Origin: Anastatus disparis
Lineage: Eukaryota; Arthropoda; Insecta; Hymenoptera; Eupelmidae
Length of the DNA: 64,000 bases
Reading direction: 5' to 3'
Assembly: GCA_017163975.1 (NCBI GenBank)
Contig: JAFFSR010000242.1
Span: 5,915,001-5,979,000 of the forward strand
In this document: one piece after another, positions 13,101-26,159 of the stretch
Position numbering within the stretch: position 1 is the stretch's first letter
Layout of the letters: each line of letters opens with the position of its first letter
Position numbers and translations under genes: made by a program
Notes under the pieces: model-generated
Database searches by the model: none
What the model was told of the DNA's origin: nothing
The model's input: the letters and a program-made list of their open reading frames with translations, nothing else

Positions 13101-16100
13101 AATTTTTTATCGATCTTTTATTAAAACTATATTATATCTTTTATAAAAAAATAACATATACCTAGAGCTCAAATAGTAATTTTTTTTTAATTTTGTTTAA
13201 CGTCGCTGTACTTATGCTATCAATGCGATGCTAATTAACGACGGAGGTCGTCAGTGTGTTTGTGATAAAAGCACATGTAACGTACAGTGGTGCTTGTATC
13301 AATAGGCCGAGAGCGGGATTCGAACTCGAGACCTCGAGATTACGAATCCATCGCTCTACCGACTGAGCCACTGATGACCTCATAATGAAGCTTTATAACT
13401 GTGAGCCAAAACAAAGTAATCATTAAAAATAAAAGCATAAATCTCGCTTTCTGAAATGCTGTCAATTAAAAAGCCCAGAGATGATTTTCTCAAAAACGCA
13501 AGTTATTCGTTATGTATATTACACTACATAAACCAGGCCATTTTAGCATATCTAGTATATATTTTCTACTCAATAGAATCTTTTTGGCTCGTTATACATT
13601 ATTTGCCTCAAGTGTATTCTGTCTTGGAATGCGAAATTATCCGTGCGCCTCTTCTACCAAACTACGCAAAATATGTATATATCCATGTATATTATAAACA
13701 CTAAACGGAATATGAGAGAAAAAAGGAGTAGAAGAAGAAGAAGAACGGAAAATGTATTTTGTACGGCTGGTGTTATAAGTATTACGCAATAACACAACTG
13801 GGCAAGCAGTTTGTAATGCTAAGCATAAGCTTCATCCTCATATCTTGTGTAATATTTTATAACCGAGCGAATGTCGGTGAACTATTCAATTTTATTTTAT
13901 TTTTTTTTTGCTTTAATCAAATAAACTTAATTTTACGTACTTGTTAATGGTATCGGAATGCTTGAAATTTTTTATTTAAACTTTTATTTTTATGTTTTTT
14001 TTTTTAAATATTTTAAAACGCGTAAATAAAGAGATAAATATTACGAATTTTGTTGCTATTTATATATTTTAAGTTAAAATATAAACATTATTGTTGTTGC
14101 GCTTAAACTTTCTAGAACACTTGTCAATGTCGACTGCATATCATCTTTCAAAATATATAAAACAAGGAAAATATTTTTTTTTAAAAGGTTTTAAATAACT
14201 AGGAAATTTTTATTACATACATTGTTGCAGTAGGTTGAAAACATTATCGTCGTAAAGTTTCGTTAAACAACGTTATGGAACAATGTAATAATAATTCAGG
14301 AATTTATAAAGTAACATCCGAGATAAGAAAAGCAAATAATTATTTTAATTTTATGTGGGTTGTTTTACATTTTGCACGATTATTAACACCTTTTCTTATC
14401 TCATTGGTAATAACTTGACATCAATTTATTCAATTTTTTATTATCAACTTTGGCAATAACAAAATGGCAAATATTAAAGTTAAAATAATTTCTATTAAAA
14501 ATTTTTAAAAAAGTCAAAATACGAAAAATTATATTTTTTTTGCTAAAATATAATTAAAAATAAAAAAAGAAACAAAGTCTGCACTACAATTAACATAGCC
14601 ATCCGATGAATTCGAGCCCATTAGAACCGACGAATGAAAAAAGAAGCAAGATAATTTTAACATTTGAAATTTCACGATTGAAAAACCGAGGAGAATTTGA
14701 ATCTTCCTCCTCTTCATTTTCATATATAATACATCCGAGAGTCGTCGTATATAGAAAGACTCATCTCTTGCTATGCTTGCTTTCCTTTGGCGAAGTTTCG
14801 CTCGAAATAAACCAGCTCCAAAAATAAATAACGGTCACCCGTCACGCCGACGCTATATAGAATAATGCTCGGTATTGTGGAACAGTATACAAGTCAGATT
14901 TACGATACGCTATGGAGAAAGAATTTTCTCGTGAGGTGTGATTTTAAATGAGATTAAAAAAGTTTGTAATAAAAGAAATGAATGTTAAATGGAATTTTAT
15001 ACAACATTTGGATTAAACTTTGGTTAATTAACCTCGAGAATTCGATTCTATATTTTAAATTTAATACTATTCGTAATACTTGCCGTTCGGGGCGTTACCA
15101 CGCCCCTTGATTGTTAATATAGAAATTTATAAACTTTAGTTTTAACGTTAAAAAATGAAGGAATTCGTGAACTGAATACAAGAAAAACTGTTATCCATTC
15201 AATGCCGTTAAAACAGCAGGCCAAAATGTAAGAAAACAATTGATTAACTTTAGCGATGAAAGTAAGATTCTCATACGCAGATATAATGGAGTAAAAACTG
15301 AAAGAGAAAAAGAGCGCAAAGAAAATATATGAATTTCTTTAAAGATAACTTTTACCACCGCCTCCGCATTGAATTGTGCAATATTAAAGTTGGTGGAGAT
15401 ATATATGTAACGCTCAAAGGGTCGACGTACCGAGGCAACCGGCTCGGTTCAATTACTTTTTCTTGCCTCCTTTTTGCAAACGTATAAGATTAGTATCTTC
15501 CTTATACACGTGCAGTGGTATATATCTTACTTCTTTAAAAACATCCAAAATGAACCCGTGAAATTTTCTCGGAATCTTTGGGATATATAAACGTGCTCGA
15601 GTAAAATCGTGACGATTTAGTTTTTTTTTCTCTCATATATTTTGTTTGCTCTCGCTTCTTTTTTCAAACTCTCGGTATGTAACTGTTCTTATTTTTAGGG
15701 AGTGTATGAAGAAAGAATGAAAAAGAGAGAGAGAGATGCAAGGGGTATAAAGAAATTCTTCGCTGACATGCAGCGTGGAATTTAGCGTCTCGAATAAATG
15801 ACTTGTTGAACATTTTGAAATTTACAAATTTTCAAACTTCTGTTTTCGAATAGCATGCATATTTTCTAATTTGACGAAAATTTAATTTGCATTCTTAACA
15901 ACTGCTCCTTAATAAATGTCATGTTTAATAATTTATATTATCAATCGTCATCAATATCCTTGATGGCTTAGTAAATATACATTTTAATAATTACTTAACT
16001 CTCCTACTTTATTAATAAAATCATACGTATATTACACGCTGTTATTTATAGAAAACTTTGATGTATGATTATTAAACATTATGATTGATCATCATCAAAA

Positions 16101-19100
16101 CATTTTTTCTTCTCGCATTATAACTATAATTCGATAAATATAATAAAATAAAAATGGCCTATTATAATTAATTCGATAAGAGGCAAGAAAAAAAAAGGTA
16201 AATGATCAAGCGAGTTTTGAGTTGACAGTAAAACGCGAGTGTGCGCGACATAAATTCAAAAATGGGCAGCGCAAAACTCGGTCTCGGCAAAAGCAAGTTT
16301 ACCAAGTTAGCCTTGATTAAAGCTTGTACTTTAAGCAAGTCGAATAAGTTTGTATATATATACGCATATATTTTTCCCTAGCAAGGTAGTTTTAATGTTG
16401 GTCAAGGCTTGCAAGTTCGGACTTTAATTCAATTCCTTTTAAAGGGTTTAATCGAGGACGTTATGTTTTCAAAAAAAGAAAGAAAAAAAAAATAAAAATA
16501 AAATGAGATAGAGAAATGATGGTACTAAGTCATGGGAAAAATGCGACATACATTTGAAATTATGTCATTTCTTATACGTGTATCATTGCCATAGACATGT
16601 CTTTTTATATGGTAAAATCGTAGAATCATATAAGCTTTGCATTATGTCACAACATAACAAATATTTATCTTATTTTTAAAAGCTCGGGTTAAAACAATCA
16701 ATCTTCAAAGCTATGAAAAAAAAAAGAATTAAAAAAAATACTCGTACAAAGTCTCAATTAACAGTTCATCTCTGTCCCTTTTACATGTGTTAACATCTTT
16801 AAGATCTTAAATCCTTGATGCAGTTGCATATACATTATTTTTTCCATGCATTTTTCTTTTACGATTTCTTTTTTTTCTTTTGATTACGAAACGACCAAAC
16901 ACGCTAATTCGTCTACTGGTCGTTTATGCATGGGAAGTGTAAAAAAGAAAAAAAAAATTGACGTTTATATTTAGTAACTGACTCAAAAGCCGAGCCAAAC
17001 GTTATTTTGGACTGAAGCACGACTCTGCGGGTGGCTGGATTTTACGTAAAAATTCAATGATTTTAGTTGAATTTTTTTTTCACTGTCAGAGTAGGAAACA
17101 TTTTAACTTTGCTCAGATATTAAAATCTTATTTTATAAAATTGCTATATGCATTTTTATCAACAAATAATCATTATAAATTATACGCTAAATACTTAAAA
17201 TACTTATATTTTTAATATTAATAAAGTCTGAAAAAAAGAATAAAAACGAAAATTCACGGTCGCGAAGAATAAATTAATAATTACAAACGCCTACGTTACA
17301 TAATCTTATTATTCCACCTGCGGAAAAAAAAATCTGACAATGGGAAAAATCTAAAAACGGAGCATCATCATCATCAGTCGTTCGTCCTTGTTTAATGTTT
17401 CGTATCGGGGACAAATGTATTTCAAGAGACTAAACAAATCTCAAATGCAAAATTGGAACATTATTATAAATAGCATCTTTTTATGTATTTAGAAAACTAA
17501 GAATATTCAACTTAACTAAAATGATCGTTTCAATAAAGTATTAAGCTTGTGACTTAACGACAATCTTGTGATGTTGAGTTAAGTAATGGTTAAAATTTAA
17601 GTAAAAAAATTGTTATGAAAATGATAGCAATGAAAAAATATAAATTAATAAATGAAAAAGCATTTCATAAGTAAATCATTTTAAAATAAAACAAAATTAA
17701 AAATTTTTCTAAGTTGCCAAGACATCAATATTACCATCTTCGTGTAGTGCTTGAAATTTTAAAAATAATTTTGAAAAAAATATTCAAAAAGATTAAAAAA
17801 AAATAGGAATTCAAAAATTCGCTTAAAATATATATAAGAAAAGTAAAGCAAATCACGTTAACTTGATTAAACTTAATTAAACAAAAACAATATCCCTTCC
17901 TTAAAAAATATTTGTTATATCATAAAGCTAAACCCTTTCACCTATATAAACTCATGTGTTATTTGCATACTATTCTTTACCAAGAGCATATATACGTCGT
18001 AAGATGATATCGTCTACCTACCCGTCGCGCCGTTCCTTGAATTACCTACCGGTACTTTGGAGTGCAAGACACGATGGTTTTAACAATTTTTTGCTCTCGT
18101 GACTTCTAGGATTACTTGTACTTTACGGCCTCATTTTTTCTTTTCTTTTTATTTTTCATACGGACGCAAAGATCGATATTAAAATATGCCCGATTATTTA
18201 TTTTTCTAGTCTCATTTTTTATTCTTTTTTTCGTTTGTATACTTTTAGTCCAATTGAGGTCGGTAAGACTACAAAGATTGTTTTGATTATAAAATATTTA
18301 TGGCTAGAAAAGTTAGAATTTAATAAGCACTTGTTAAATCATACGTGTAAAGATATTCGTACAAAGTTTTAACTATATACGGCTTTTGTGGTTCTGTAAA
18401 AGAAAAAAAAGAGTAGAAGGCTGGCTTCTCTCCGTAAACATTGATTTCAATGAACTTGAAAAGAATAACGTTAAGAAAATTTTTCCCCATATATAATCTT
18501 ATAACCTCCATCATTACCCATTATTAAATACAAAAATAACTGCTTGTCCTTAAATAAACGATAATCTTATACCTTTTATCAAACTCTTATATTTTTCACT
18601 AAAAGCTTAACGATCGCAATCAACTCGAGAAGTTTCGTTTCGAGCAACAGACGTATGTAGGTAACAATAACTTTACACGCGATTTATACAGGTTAACTCG
18701 TTAGCGCATTACGTAATGCAATTAGAATCGCGTGGCTTTCTTTTTCGTATTCACAATATACGATGTATATGTGCTCCACAGAGTTTTAAGCATATCTTAT
18801 AACTTTGAAGTATTAGCGATGAGTAGTACGAGTAGCGTCAAGCTCGTTGATTTTTTGGGGCGCAACCTGATTTTTTAAAAAATTTTTTATTAAAAAGTAT
18901 TTTACAGTTCGTTACACTTTTTAGATATAAATTTTTAATATTTTGTAATGACTAATATTATTATTATTGGTTATAAAAGCATTATATGTTATATTTTTAT
19001 TGTTATAAAGATATGAATAAGAAATGAACAAATTAATTTCAAGGTTTATAAATATTTACTTGTTAAAGTTAAAAGAATTTCCTGGCCGTTGATTCCGAGA

Positions 19101-22100
19101 TGAAATAAAATTTTCAAAAATTACATAAAATTGCGACACAGTGATAGATGTTAAAAATTATTTAAATACTTTACTTCACTAGTCAAACAAAAAAAAAGTA
19201 ATGAGCTCAATGCTCATCATTTACAAATAGCGCATACGTCATTTAACTTGTGAATTCCAAATAATGTAAACAAATACAAAAAAAGACGGCAAGAAACGAT
19301 GTTTCGTTTCCTTTTCTCTTTTTTTTTTAAATACATAATACCGGGTGCTAATGTACAGTTCTATACAATAACGTCAAGGCTAAAATGCATAAAGCTCATA
19401 TTAGCCTGTAACCGATCACAATGTCTAAATACGTCGATGATTATATGTATACAAATGCAATAAGTTAAAAAAAAGTACAGTAAATAATAATCTTGACGAG
19501 CTATTATCAGCTGAATTTTGTTATGCGGATGTAAGTACCCGTCCTAATATTGCCTTGAAGATGATACACTTGTAGTAACAGTATGCAATTGGAATTTGAC
19601 TTTGGGTCATTAGGATGAGAAATTTCAATTTTAATTTCCTCATTATTCATCGCGTTAGCACGTATAACATTGTTACGAAATTCTAAATCGGAAACATCTC
19701 TAACGAGGTCTTAGGATTATTACTTAACTATTTCAATGTTTAAAATTACGTTTACTTTTTCTCATCAGATTTCTACAAAGTGGCAAATTTATTTAAAGTG
19801 GTCTATTTATCTTATTTGTTTCAAAGTCGTTGAGATTTCTTTCCTTTTTATTATGCCAATAAAAATTGTGAAACTAAATAAAAATCTGTGTCAAAAAAAT
19901 ATGACTCATCTAACGAAATAAGATCGAAACGGCAACTTTGTTAAATCTTGTCTTAATTAGTGCAACAGACGTTGCCATTGATTTAATCTTGTCGCTTGTT
20001 TTGTTTAGATCTTTTAACTAAATTATACAGCACTATTTTTATGTTTCTTTCAACCTTGTGTCGCCAAGACATTGATCTTGTTACAAAGTTATTCAATATT
20101 ATTTTTTATTTTATTTCACGACAAGAAACAAATTACGATCTATCATTTGTCCGTCTTTTTTTTTGTAATAGTGATCAATATTTAGATGTTATTTAATTTT
20201 AACAATAATGGATAATTTCTGAATAAAATTTAATAGTCGGAATGTAATTTTTATTGTTGAATGTAACGTTTGTATTCTCAACGTCAATTTTAGTTATGTA
20301 GCAATTTATTTTCAACTATGACTCATGCATAGATGGACATACATGTATATGCTTTCTATGTAATTTAAATATCTAACACATCAATCGCGGAATACAACTT
20401 GAAGTACGTAAAGCTTACCGCGCGGAATACATGCTTGCGCAATAAAAATTTAAAAAAAATAACTGAAAAATTTGCAAACTAAATTTAAATAAAAATAATA
20501 AAATATAAAGAAAAACAAAAAGTTTAGTAGACAGAATGAAAAATTATTTTCTCGCATGAAAAACAAACTTACCCTGGGGTAATCGATCGGGTTCCAGTAC
20601 GCGTTATATATTCTAAGTATGTCGCGACGCCCCGACGACGTCGTCGCGTTTTCTATTTCCTTTGTAGATTTTTTGTTTTCAGGGTGCGTCTATGATAGCT
20701 TCATACTGTCCTATTTCGTATTAAGAGACCGACATCGTAAACATATCTAAGTTTTTACTGCCGATGTAACCTACTTTAGTCTTCGTCGAAGTTTGATGCA
20801 CTTTGTCTTTTTATTTTTTTTTTAGCTTTCTTTTCCTACGTTCATTTGTACGCTTTTAATGTACTTTAGCTATTTAATTGTATTTTATTGTCTCATCGGA
20901 GCTAAACTTTTTTTTTTTCAATTACCTAATTTATTTTACGATCGATACTTCGTAGCGGCAAGACACTTTCATCTTTATTTTATTCAATGTAATATTTTGT
21001 ATTTTCAATTGATGAAAGGAGAATTTAACAAAGAATGTTATTTTAAACAGTAAAACGTTGGTCATTAATTTGAGGGTATTATTCTCTTATTCAAAGTTTT
21101 AATTGAGTTTAAGTTTTTTACAAATGTATTGTGCGCTTGTTGAATGTAATCTTTTGTTAAGATTAGTTACTTCGTACATTTATGTTAGAAATATTGCGTA
21201 ACTGCGCCTTTTTTAAAATAAATTTTAGAGCTTTATTATCGGCTTTTTTTCTTAATAACAAAGAATAGAATAAACGTAATGGATATAATTTTTTGTTTTT
21301 TATTTTTTAAAAATTAATTTCTAAAATTACGTTCTTTTACCCGATCGACCTAAATTATTAGTCCACTTCTTCTGTGTACAGTTTTAAGTAGGTTAATATT
21401 GATTAAAGCTCTACGATTTTTTCGTTTCTATACATTACTCGAGGAAGTAAACAAAGTTATATTTTTACGAACAAATAATCCTAAAAATACAACAAAAAAA
21501 TTTGTTTATAGCAAACCTCAAGCTGTGTCCGATTATATAATTATATCTTTTTTTACCTTGATATTAAAAAAAAAAAAAAATATGACAAACCCGGAGAATC
21601 GAATTTAAGACCACTTAAATAACTTTTTCTTCGAAGACTAACATTTTGACAACTTGAATTGCCATTACATGTTAAAATTATTATATTTACTATTACGTAA
21701 GATTTTTTGGCTCTACAAAATTTTATTCTTAAGATTTAATGTTATATACTTGTATTCCTCTCATTTTCGTGTTTAGTTTGTTGATTTAGTCGAGCAACCT
21801 TTGCCGTATTCGGCTGTTCAAACATTTTCAAGCAAGCTGTCAAGTTTTTTTACAACGTCTCAATACTAACAAGCGGAATAAGTTTTTTAATTTGGGAATT
21901 TACTATAGGAAAAGCATAAATTACGTCGAAAAATAAACAAATACAAGGTTTCACGCAATCATAGTAAATGTTAGCTTTAAGACAAAATATCTTAATTTTA
22001 TATAATTAAAAAATAATTTCTCTCCATGTATTCATATCAATAGCTCAAAAGCATCAAGATTTGATAAAAAAATTAAATTTGCAAGCTTATATCTAAATTT

Positions 22101-23431
22101 ATGCAATCGATCATCCATACAATCAATGAAGAAAAAAGTCTAATCCCCTTGAATGAAACGATGTGTGCACCTCTTCATTTTTCATTAGCCAAAATAGGTG
22201 AATAAACACGCCTCATCAATAAAGACGTAACGATAAACCTATAGCGCTGAGTCATCGCCTAAAGATCAAACAATAAATGCAGAAATAAAAGGAATAATCT
22301 AACCAATGAAATAATCTCATAACGATATATTCACGTCGAATAAAATAAAAGAAAGAAAAAAAATCTATATAAGTTTGTCCTACGTTAAAAAGATATCCTA
22401 CGCTTATGACTCAGCAAACGTTTAGATATTGCGGGGGTGATGGTTGGATCAATTACTTAAAGCTAAAATTTTATATATATGTATATGTGTGTGTATTCGA
22501 AAAAAAGAAATTTTTTGATTTGGTAGATACGGTTGGTTAAATGACGCATTTGGGTCGGACAATTTTCGATTAAGTTAAGCTTTCGTCACTTTTAATAAAT
22601 CAGCTGGGTATAAAGCAGCAGTTTTACGTATCACGCAATCCGCTAGTTTGGGTAAATTGATTTTTTTTTTTCATTGTATGTAGGATGAATATTGTACTTT
22701 ACTTTTACTGTGTGAAGTATGGATCGAACAATGCGTCCATATTTTGTGTTGAGGTCATGAAATTTAGAAAATTAAATTAACAAATTGCAATGATAAGTAG
22801 AAATAGTTTTTAAAGTTGAATATATATTTAGAAAGAAAGTAACGAGAACCATTTTGATAACAAAATTGCTTGCACCACAACTTACTTTATTTAAGTGGAT
22901 TTAGGTTCTTTTCGTGTACAATTCTCAAACAAAAACTTTATAAAAACATAAAAGGATGAATCATTTCCACACGATTTTTCAAATTAATCGTCATTTTTTT
23001 TATTCGAAATTTTTCATTTCAATTAAAACAAGGAAAAACGTCAATTCGAAATTAACATATTTCAATAATTTCCTTTTGCGGATATGAGAAATTGAAATAA
23101 TGATTTACCCAGTTGGTAATAGTATTTTGAAAATATCAAATATAAAATATTGGTCACAGTTATAAAACTTTTCATAAAAAATAGCATACATATTGACAGA
23201 ATGTCTATTAATAATAATAATTTTTATTATTTTCAGGTACACGCCAAGCACGAGGAGAAGACCGACACAAAATCCGTATACAGGGAATACAATCGTGAAT
23301 TCCTTCTTCCAAAAGGCACAAATCCAGAAACCATTAAGTCGTCGTTGAGCAAAGATGGAGTACTTACCGTCGAGGCGCCATTACCAGCTCTTGGCCAAGG
23401 AGAAAAACTTATCCCAATTGCGCATCATTAG
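1125..23431 (+). CDS. HspB8: Small heat shock protein, HspB8 / CG14207 type
   Basis: Three coding exons, 1125-1309, 12611-12800 and 23237-23431, joined by GT-AG introns of about 11.3 and 10.4 kb, give a 189-residue protein. The first exon encodes an acidic/basic N-terminal helix beginning MADSGIKRNIPIKLGDF, a conserved signature of the insect CG14207 (HspB8-like) group. Exon 2 holds a Ser/Gln/Thr-rich linker and the start of the alpha-crystallin domain (about residue 96 on). Exon 3 holds the rest of the domain, including KSVYREYNREFLLP and KDGVLTVEAPLP, and a C-terminal IPI (residues 184-186) matching the I-x-I oligomerisation motif. The family are ATP-independent cytosolic holdase chaperones; HspB8 works with BAG3/Starvin in selective autophagy of damaged muscle proteins. 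The ATG is preceded by AAAA and is the only in-frame start in the exon. The introns contain a likely alternative first exon and a SINE. Confidence 0.93.
1310..11340. other. First part of intron 1 of the sHSP gene
   Basis: About 10 kb of AT-rich intron after the donor AG|GTACAC. No convincing internal gene is seen; open frames of about 60-85 codons here lack family resemblance and look random. Features of note are a (TA)n run near 5056-5080, a GA-rich tract near 10315-10340 and a TATA-bearing segment at 8655-8753 described separately. Confidence 0.5.
8655..8753 (+). promoter_or_regulatory. Possible intronic promoter with noncoding first exon
   Basis: TATATAAG at 8655-8662 is followed 30 bases later by a TCA initiator-like site (A at 8685) and then by a possible donor GAG|GTAAAA after 8753. 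The 69-base interval has no ATG, so it could only be an untranslated leader. Splicing to exon 2 of the heat shock gene would leave the first in-frame ATG inside the alpha-crystallin domain. This is a weak prediction. Confidence 0.25.
11363..11395 (+). promoter_or_regulatory. Intronic TATA promoter for an alternative sHSP isoform
   Basis: TATATAAA at 11363-11370 lies 32 bases upstream of a TCACAC initiator-like site with the A at 11395. It sits about 70 bases before a short ATG-initiated exon whose splice phase matches exon 1, which is the main reason to take it seriously. Confidence 0.45.
11466..11503 (+). CDS. HspB8: Probable alternative first coding exon of the sHSP gene
   Basis: ATG at 11466 opens 12 codons reading MPSMRSAFDNFK followed by AG at a GTGACA donor after 11503. 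The split codon (AG|C, Ser) is the same phase as the main exon 1, so splicing to 12611 stays in frame and gives a protein of about 140 residues, with a short N-terminus replacing the 61-residue one. The junction FK-S resembles the end of exon 1, which reads FFKSTT. A TATA box lies at the right distance upstream. The GTGACA donor is not strong. The alpha-crystallin domain and IPI tail would be unchanged, while the N-terminal region, which governs oligomer size in sHSPs, would be replaced. Confidence 0.5.
11504..12610. other. End of intron 1 of the sHSP gene
   Basis: AT-rich intron ending in a pyrimidine-rich acceptor TTTCTTACAG at 12601-12610. An open frame of 107 codons at 12260-12583 has no recognisable domain and biased AT composition, so it is not called a gene. 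Confidence 0.5.
12801..23236. other. Intron 2 of the sHSP gene
   Basis: A 10.4-kb intron with donor GTAAGT after 12800 and acceptor TTTTCAG before 23237. It contains one near-complete tRNA-derived SINE (13196-13380). The remainder is AT-rich, with scattered homopolymers and a GA-rich tract near 15725; no gene was recognised. Confidence 0.6.
13196..13380 (-). mobile_element. tRNA-derived SINE, near full length
   Basis: Read on the minus strand this copy starts with GGTCATCAGTGGCTCAGTCGG (RNA polymerase III A-box region, TGGCTCAGTCGG), has a B-box GTTCGAATC, then a tRNA-unrelated body with ACCACTGTACGTTACATGTG and ends near ACAGCGACGTTAAAC. The tRNA-like head is decayed: D-stem GCTC/GAGC pairs, but the anticodon stem is poor. 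Similar copies lie at 44600-44675, 45001-45115, 47381-47530, 47555-47684 and 63302-63487, plus a split copy at 30761-32125. Confidence 0.8.
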
Positions 23432-24764
23432 ACAGCTTATATTTTAAATGACCAAGACAAAAAAGAAAAAAAAAATATACAAATTTTTAACGCGATGTAA
23501 TGCAAAAAAAAACGAACCGTCGAACGTTAGGTTTCCATTTTTTTATATAACGTCTATTATTATTAATTAATGTTATTATATATTATTTAAATTAAAATCC
23601 CTTTGTCTCGGTGCCAGAGCTCCTGCAATTTTTTTTCTCTTCTTATTTTATATTCCTTTTCAATAGAAAAAAAAAAGATAATTATAAAGTTGCTATATAT
23701 GAATTGTTCAAATAAATAGCAATAAAAATAAAAATCTCGGCCTTTTATTGAGGTGCAATCGAGACTAGCTTCTTATTATTTTTACAAATCAAATTAATAA
23801 TAAATAATAAACAATGCTATATAATTATATCTCTGTGCCTTGCAAGATTTTGTCAAAATATATATTGCGTCTATTTAAATACTAAAAGCCTACGCGTCAC
23901 TGTCAAAAATAAAAAAATAATAAAATAATAGAATATTTAGCATTATGCATTAGACTCTTCGAGACAAGGGAATGAAGAAGAAAAAAAAATGAAGAAGAAA
24001 AGAAGCACGGTTGTGTCTTGCAAAATATTATATATTGTATATGTGTACGCCGAAGCGTAGTAGATTTTTTTGGTTCTTTGGCGCGCCACGTATTTTTTCA
24101 AAAATGTTAGATTGGAAAAAAAAATAGAATTTAAAAAAGAAAGAGTAAAGAAATTCTGAATAAAGTATAATTCACACGAATGCAAATGCATGCCTAACGT
24201 ACAATTGTGGAGCGTTTAAGAGCTTTCATTTTTTTTTATTTATTGAAAAAAGTATATAGTTTTCCAATGGCGATTGCAAAAAAAAAAGAAGATAATGATG
24301 AAACCGAGAAGAAAAAATTAATCGGTAATCATAACTTATATACGTGTTAGTTTAGATGTATACGTTAAAAGACTAAAACACAATGCCTAGCGTATGTAAG
24401 CATTATTATATTATTAATATTATTTATGAATATTTTAATATTTTCGAGAACACAAAAAATTTAAAAAGTTAATAAATAATTGACAACAAAAAACATTCTT
24501 GTCTACTTATTTATTTCGATTTTCCTTTTATATTTACCATTCATTATGTACGAAAAAGTTGACAGTTTATAAAAAAATTACTGTACTTGTTTCTACATAT
24601 TTCATAAAAATTTTTAAAATTACATATTTTTTAGACTTAGTATATATCATATAAAATCTCTCTTCAGGTCTATACATTTTATAAATAAATAATAAATTAA
24701 CACTGTCACTTTCAATAACAATTAAAATACAAAAATAAGCGTATACAAATATTCAACAAAATTT
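23432..24764. other. 3' UTR of the sHSP gene and convergent intergenic region
   Basis: Follows the sHSP stop codon and precedes the minus-strand CRAL-TRIO stop, so the two genes are convergent. Plus-strand AATAAA signals at 23711-23716 and 23721 are plausible poly(A) signals for the sHSP gene. A minus-strand AATAAA at about 24510-24515 could serve the CRAL-TRIO gene. No further gene is seen. Confidence 0.55.
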
Positions 24765-26159
24765 CTAACTTGAAATAATTTTTGTACTCGATTTTACACT
24801 ACCAGTTCCAGAATTTTTACAATTATTGTCCGTTGCAGTAGTTTCAGTTTTGTTTTCATCTTTTTTAGGACGCAAGCTTTCATCGACTTTTGATCTGAAA
24901 TCTCTCAATAAGAACCAATCGCGATGCTTATTAAGTTTTTCAATTTGTTCTTTGTGTAAATCCATTAATAAACCAGCACGGCCACCCATCTCATTAGGTA
25001 GGATTTCCAATGGCACAAATTCGTTGAGACTTTCTATACTTGAATGAGAGATGAGCTGAAATATACATTTATTGAGGGATTAAGTAAATTAAAATTTATT
25101 TTTTATGAAATTATTATTCTCAATTATTTAAACATTTTTAATAAAAATAAATTAGAAAAATATATGTTGTATTAGCATTAATCTATTTGTAATTTTTAAA
25201 CTTTTTAATCATTTTGATTGATTAAATTTTATAATATTTAGTTGAAAATATTATTGAGAATATCGTTAATTTGAAAATTCAAAAATAAATAACATTAATC
25301 TTTAAAATTCATTAAATATAAAAACTATTATCGTCAACTTACCGAGTCAGTAAACTCATTAGTAAAGATTTTAGTTTTTACGAATTCATGAACATTGTCT
25401 GAACTAATATTCAAGTAATGTAAACTTATCCATTGGACGGGTGAGCCATTTTTAATATAATCAAAAAGCTTTTTCATGCTCGAGTGACTTATAGATGTAG
25501 CAAGCTTGTTAGTGGAACGGTTGATATCGAAAACAATAACATATCCTTTCATGGCTGTTCCTTCTTCATAAACACAAAGATCTATCACCATGTGTAAATA
25601 CTTAATTACATCATCGTAAATGTGAAATTTTGGATCAGTATCGATTAACCTTATCAAAATAACGTTGTAGCCTTCTCTCGTTCTTTCTTTCAGAGAAATT
25701 ACGCTTCTAAAAATACGATATTTTTTAATTTAATAATCAAATCATAACTTTAACTATTAACTTAAACTATTTTATAAGATTAAACTAATTTTAAGCACTT
25801 GGTTCTGAAAAATTTTTATAAATTTCAATCAAAGTTACAATTTACAGTTGAATATAATAATAAAATTGAAATTCAATTACTTACACAATATCGAAAGTAT
25901 CTCTTAACCAGAATGAATAGGCAGGATCGCGCCAGGAGAAAAATTCAGTAAAACGAGTTCGCATGGTGAAATAATTTTCAATATTCTTTTTCGTTGCTTC
26001 TATGTTATAATAATTACTATGCAAGAAGAGTGCCAAATCGTTATCTTTAATTTCCGGTAAATGTTGTTGTTCCTTGCACCATTCTCTTAACGTCTCGATA
26101 TCTTCTATTTTAAATTTTTGATTTCTTTTCATTTCAATTTCAAGGGAAACCGAATTCAT
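24765..26159 (-). CDS. CRAL-TRIO domain lipid-binding protein (alpha-tocopherol transfer protein-like)
   Basis: Three exons on the minus strand, 26159-25885, 25706-25343 and 25055-24765, keep one frame across GT-AG introns and encode about 309 residues. Residues 1-90 form the helical CRAL-TRIO N-terminal region (ending near FFSWRDPAYSFWLRDT). Exon 2 holds the lipid-binding Sec14-like core with GYVIVFDINRST and QWISLHYLNISS. Exon 3 has LPNEMGGRAG, the counterpart of the LPxEyGG motif typical of the family. It ends in a low-complexity Lys/Ser/Thr-rich tail after about residue 275. Insect members are cytosolic carriers of hydrophobic ligands such as retinoids or tocopherol; the ligand cannot be told from sequence. 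The neighbouring Nischarin gene is on the same strand, about 950 bases upstream. Confidence 0.85.

Noticed and set aside
13302..13380. A tRNA gene on the minus strand
   Set aside because: A- and B-boxes are present, but the anticodon and T stems do not pair well and the unit recurs with a shared non-tRNA tail, so it is a SINE.
14853..14935. Third possible intronic first exon for the sHSP gene (TATATAG, ATG at 14912, eight codons, phase matching exon 3)
   Set aside because: The donor GAG|GTGTGA is weak, and the product would lack the first half of the alpha-crystallin domain.
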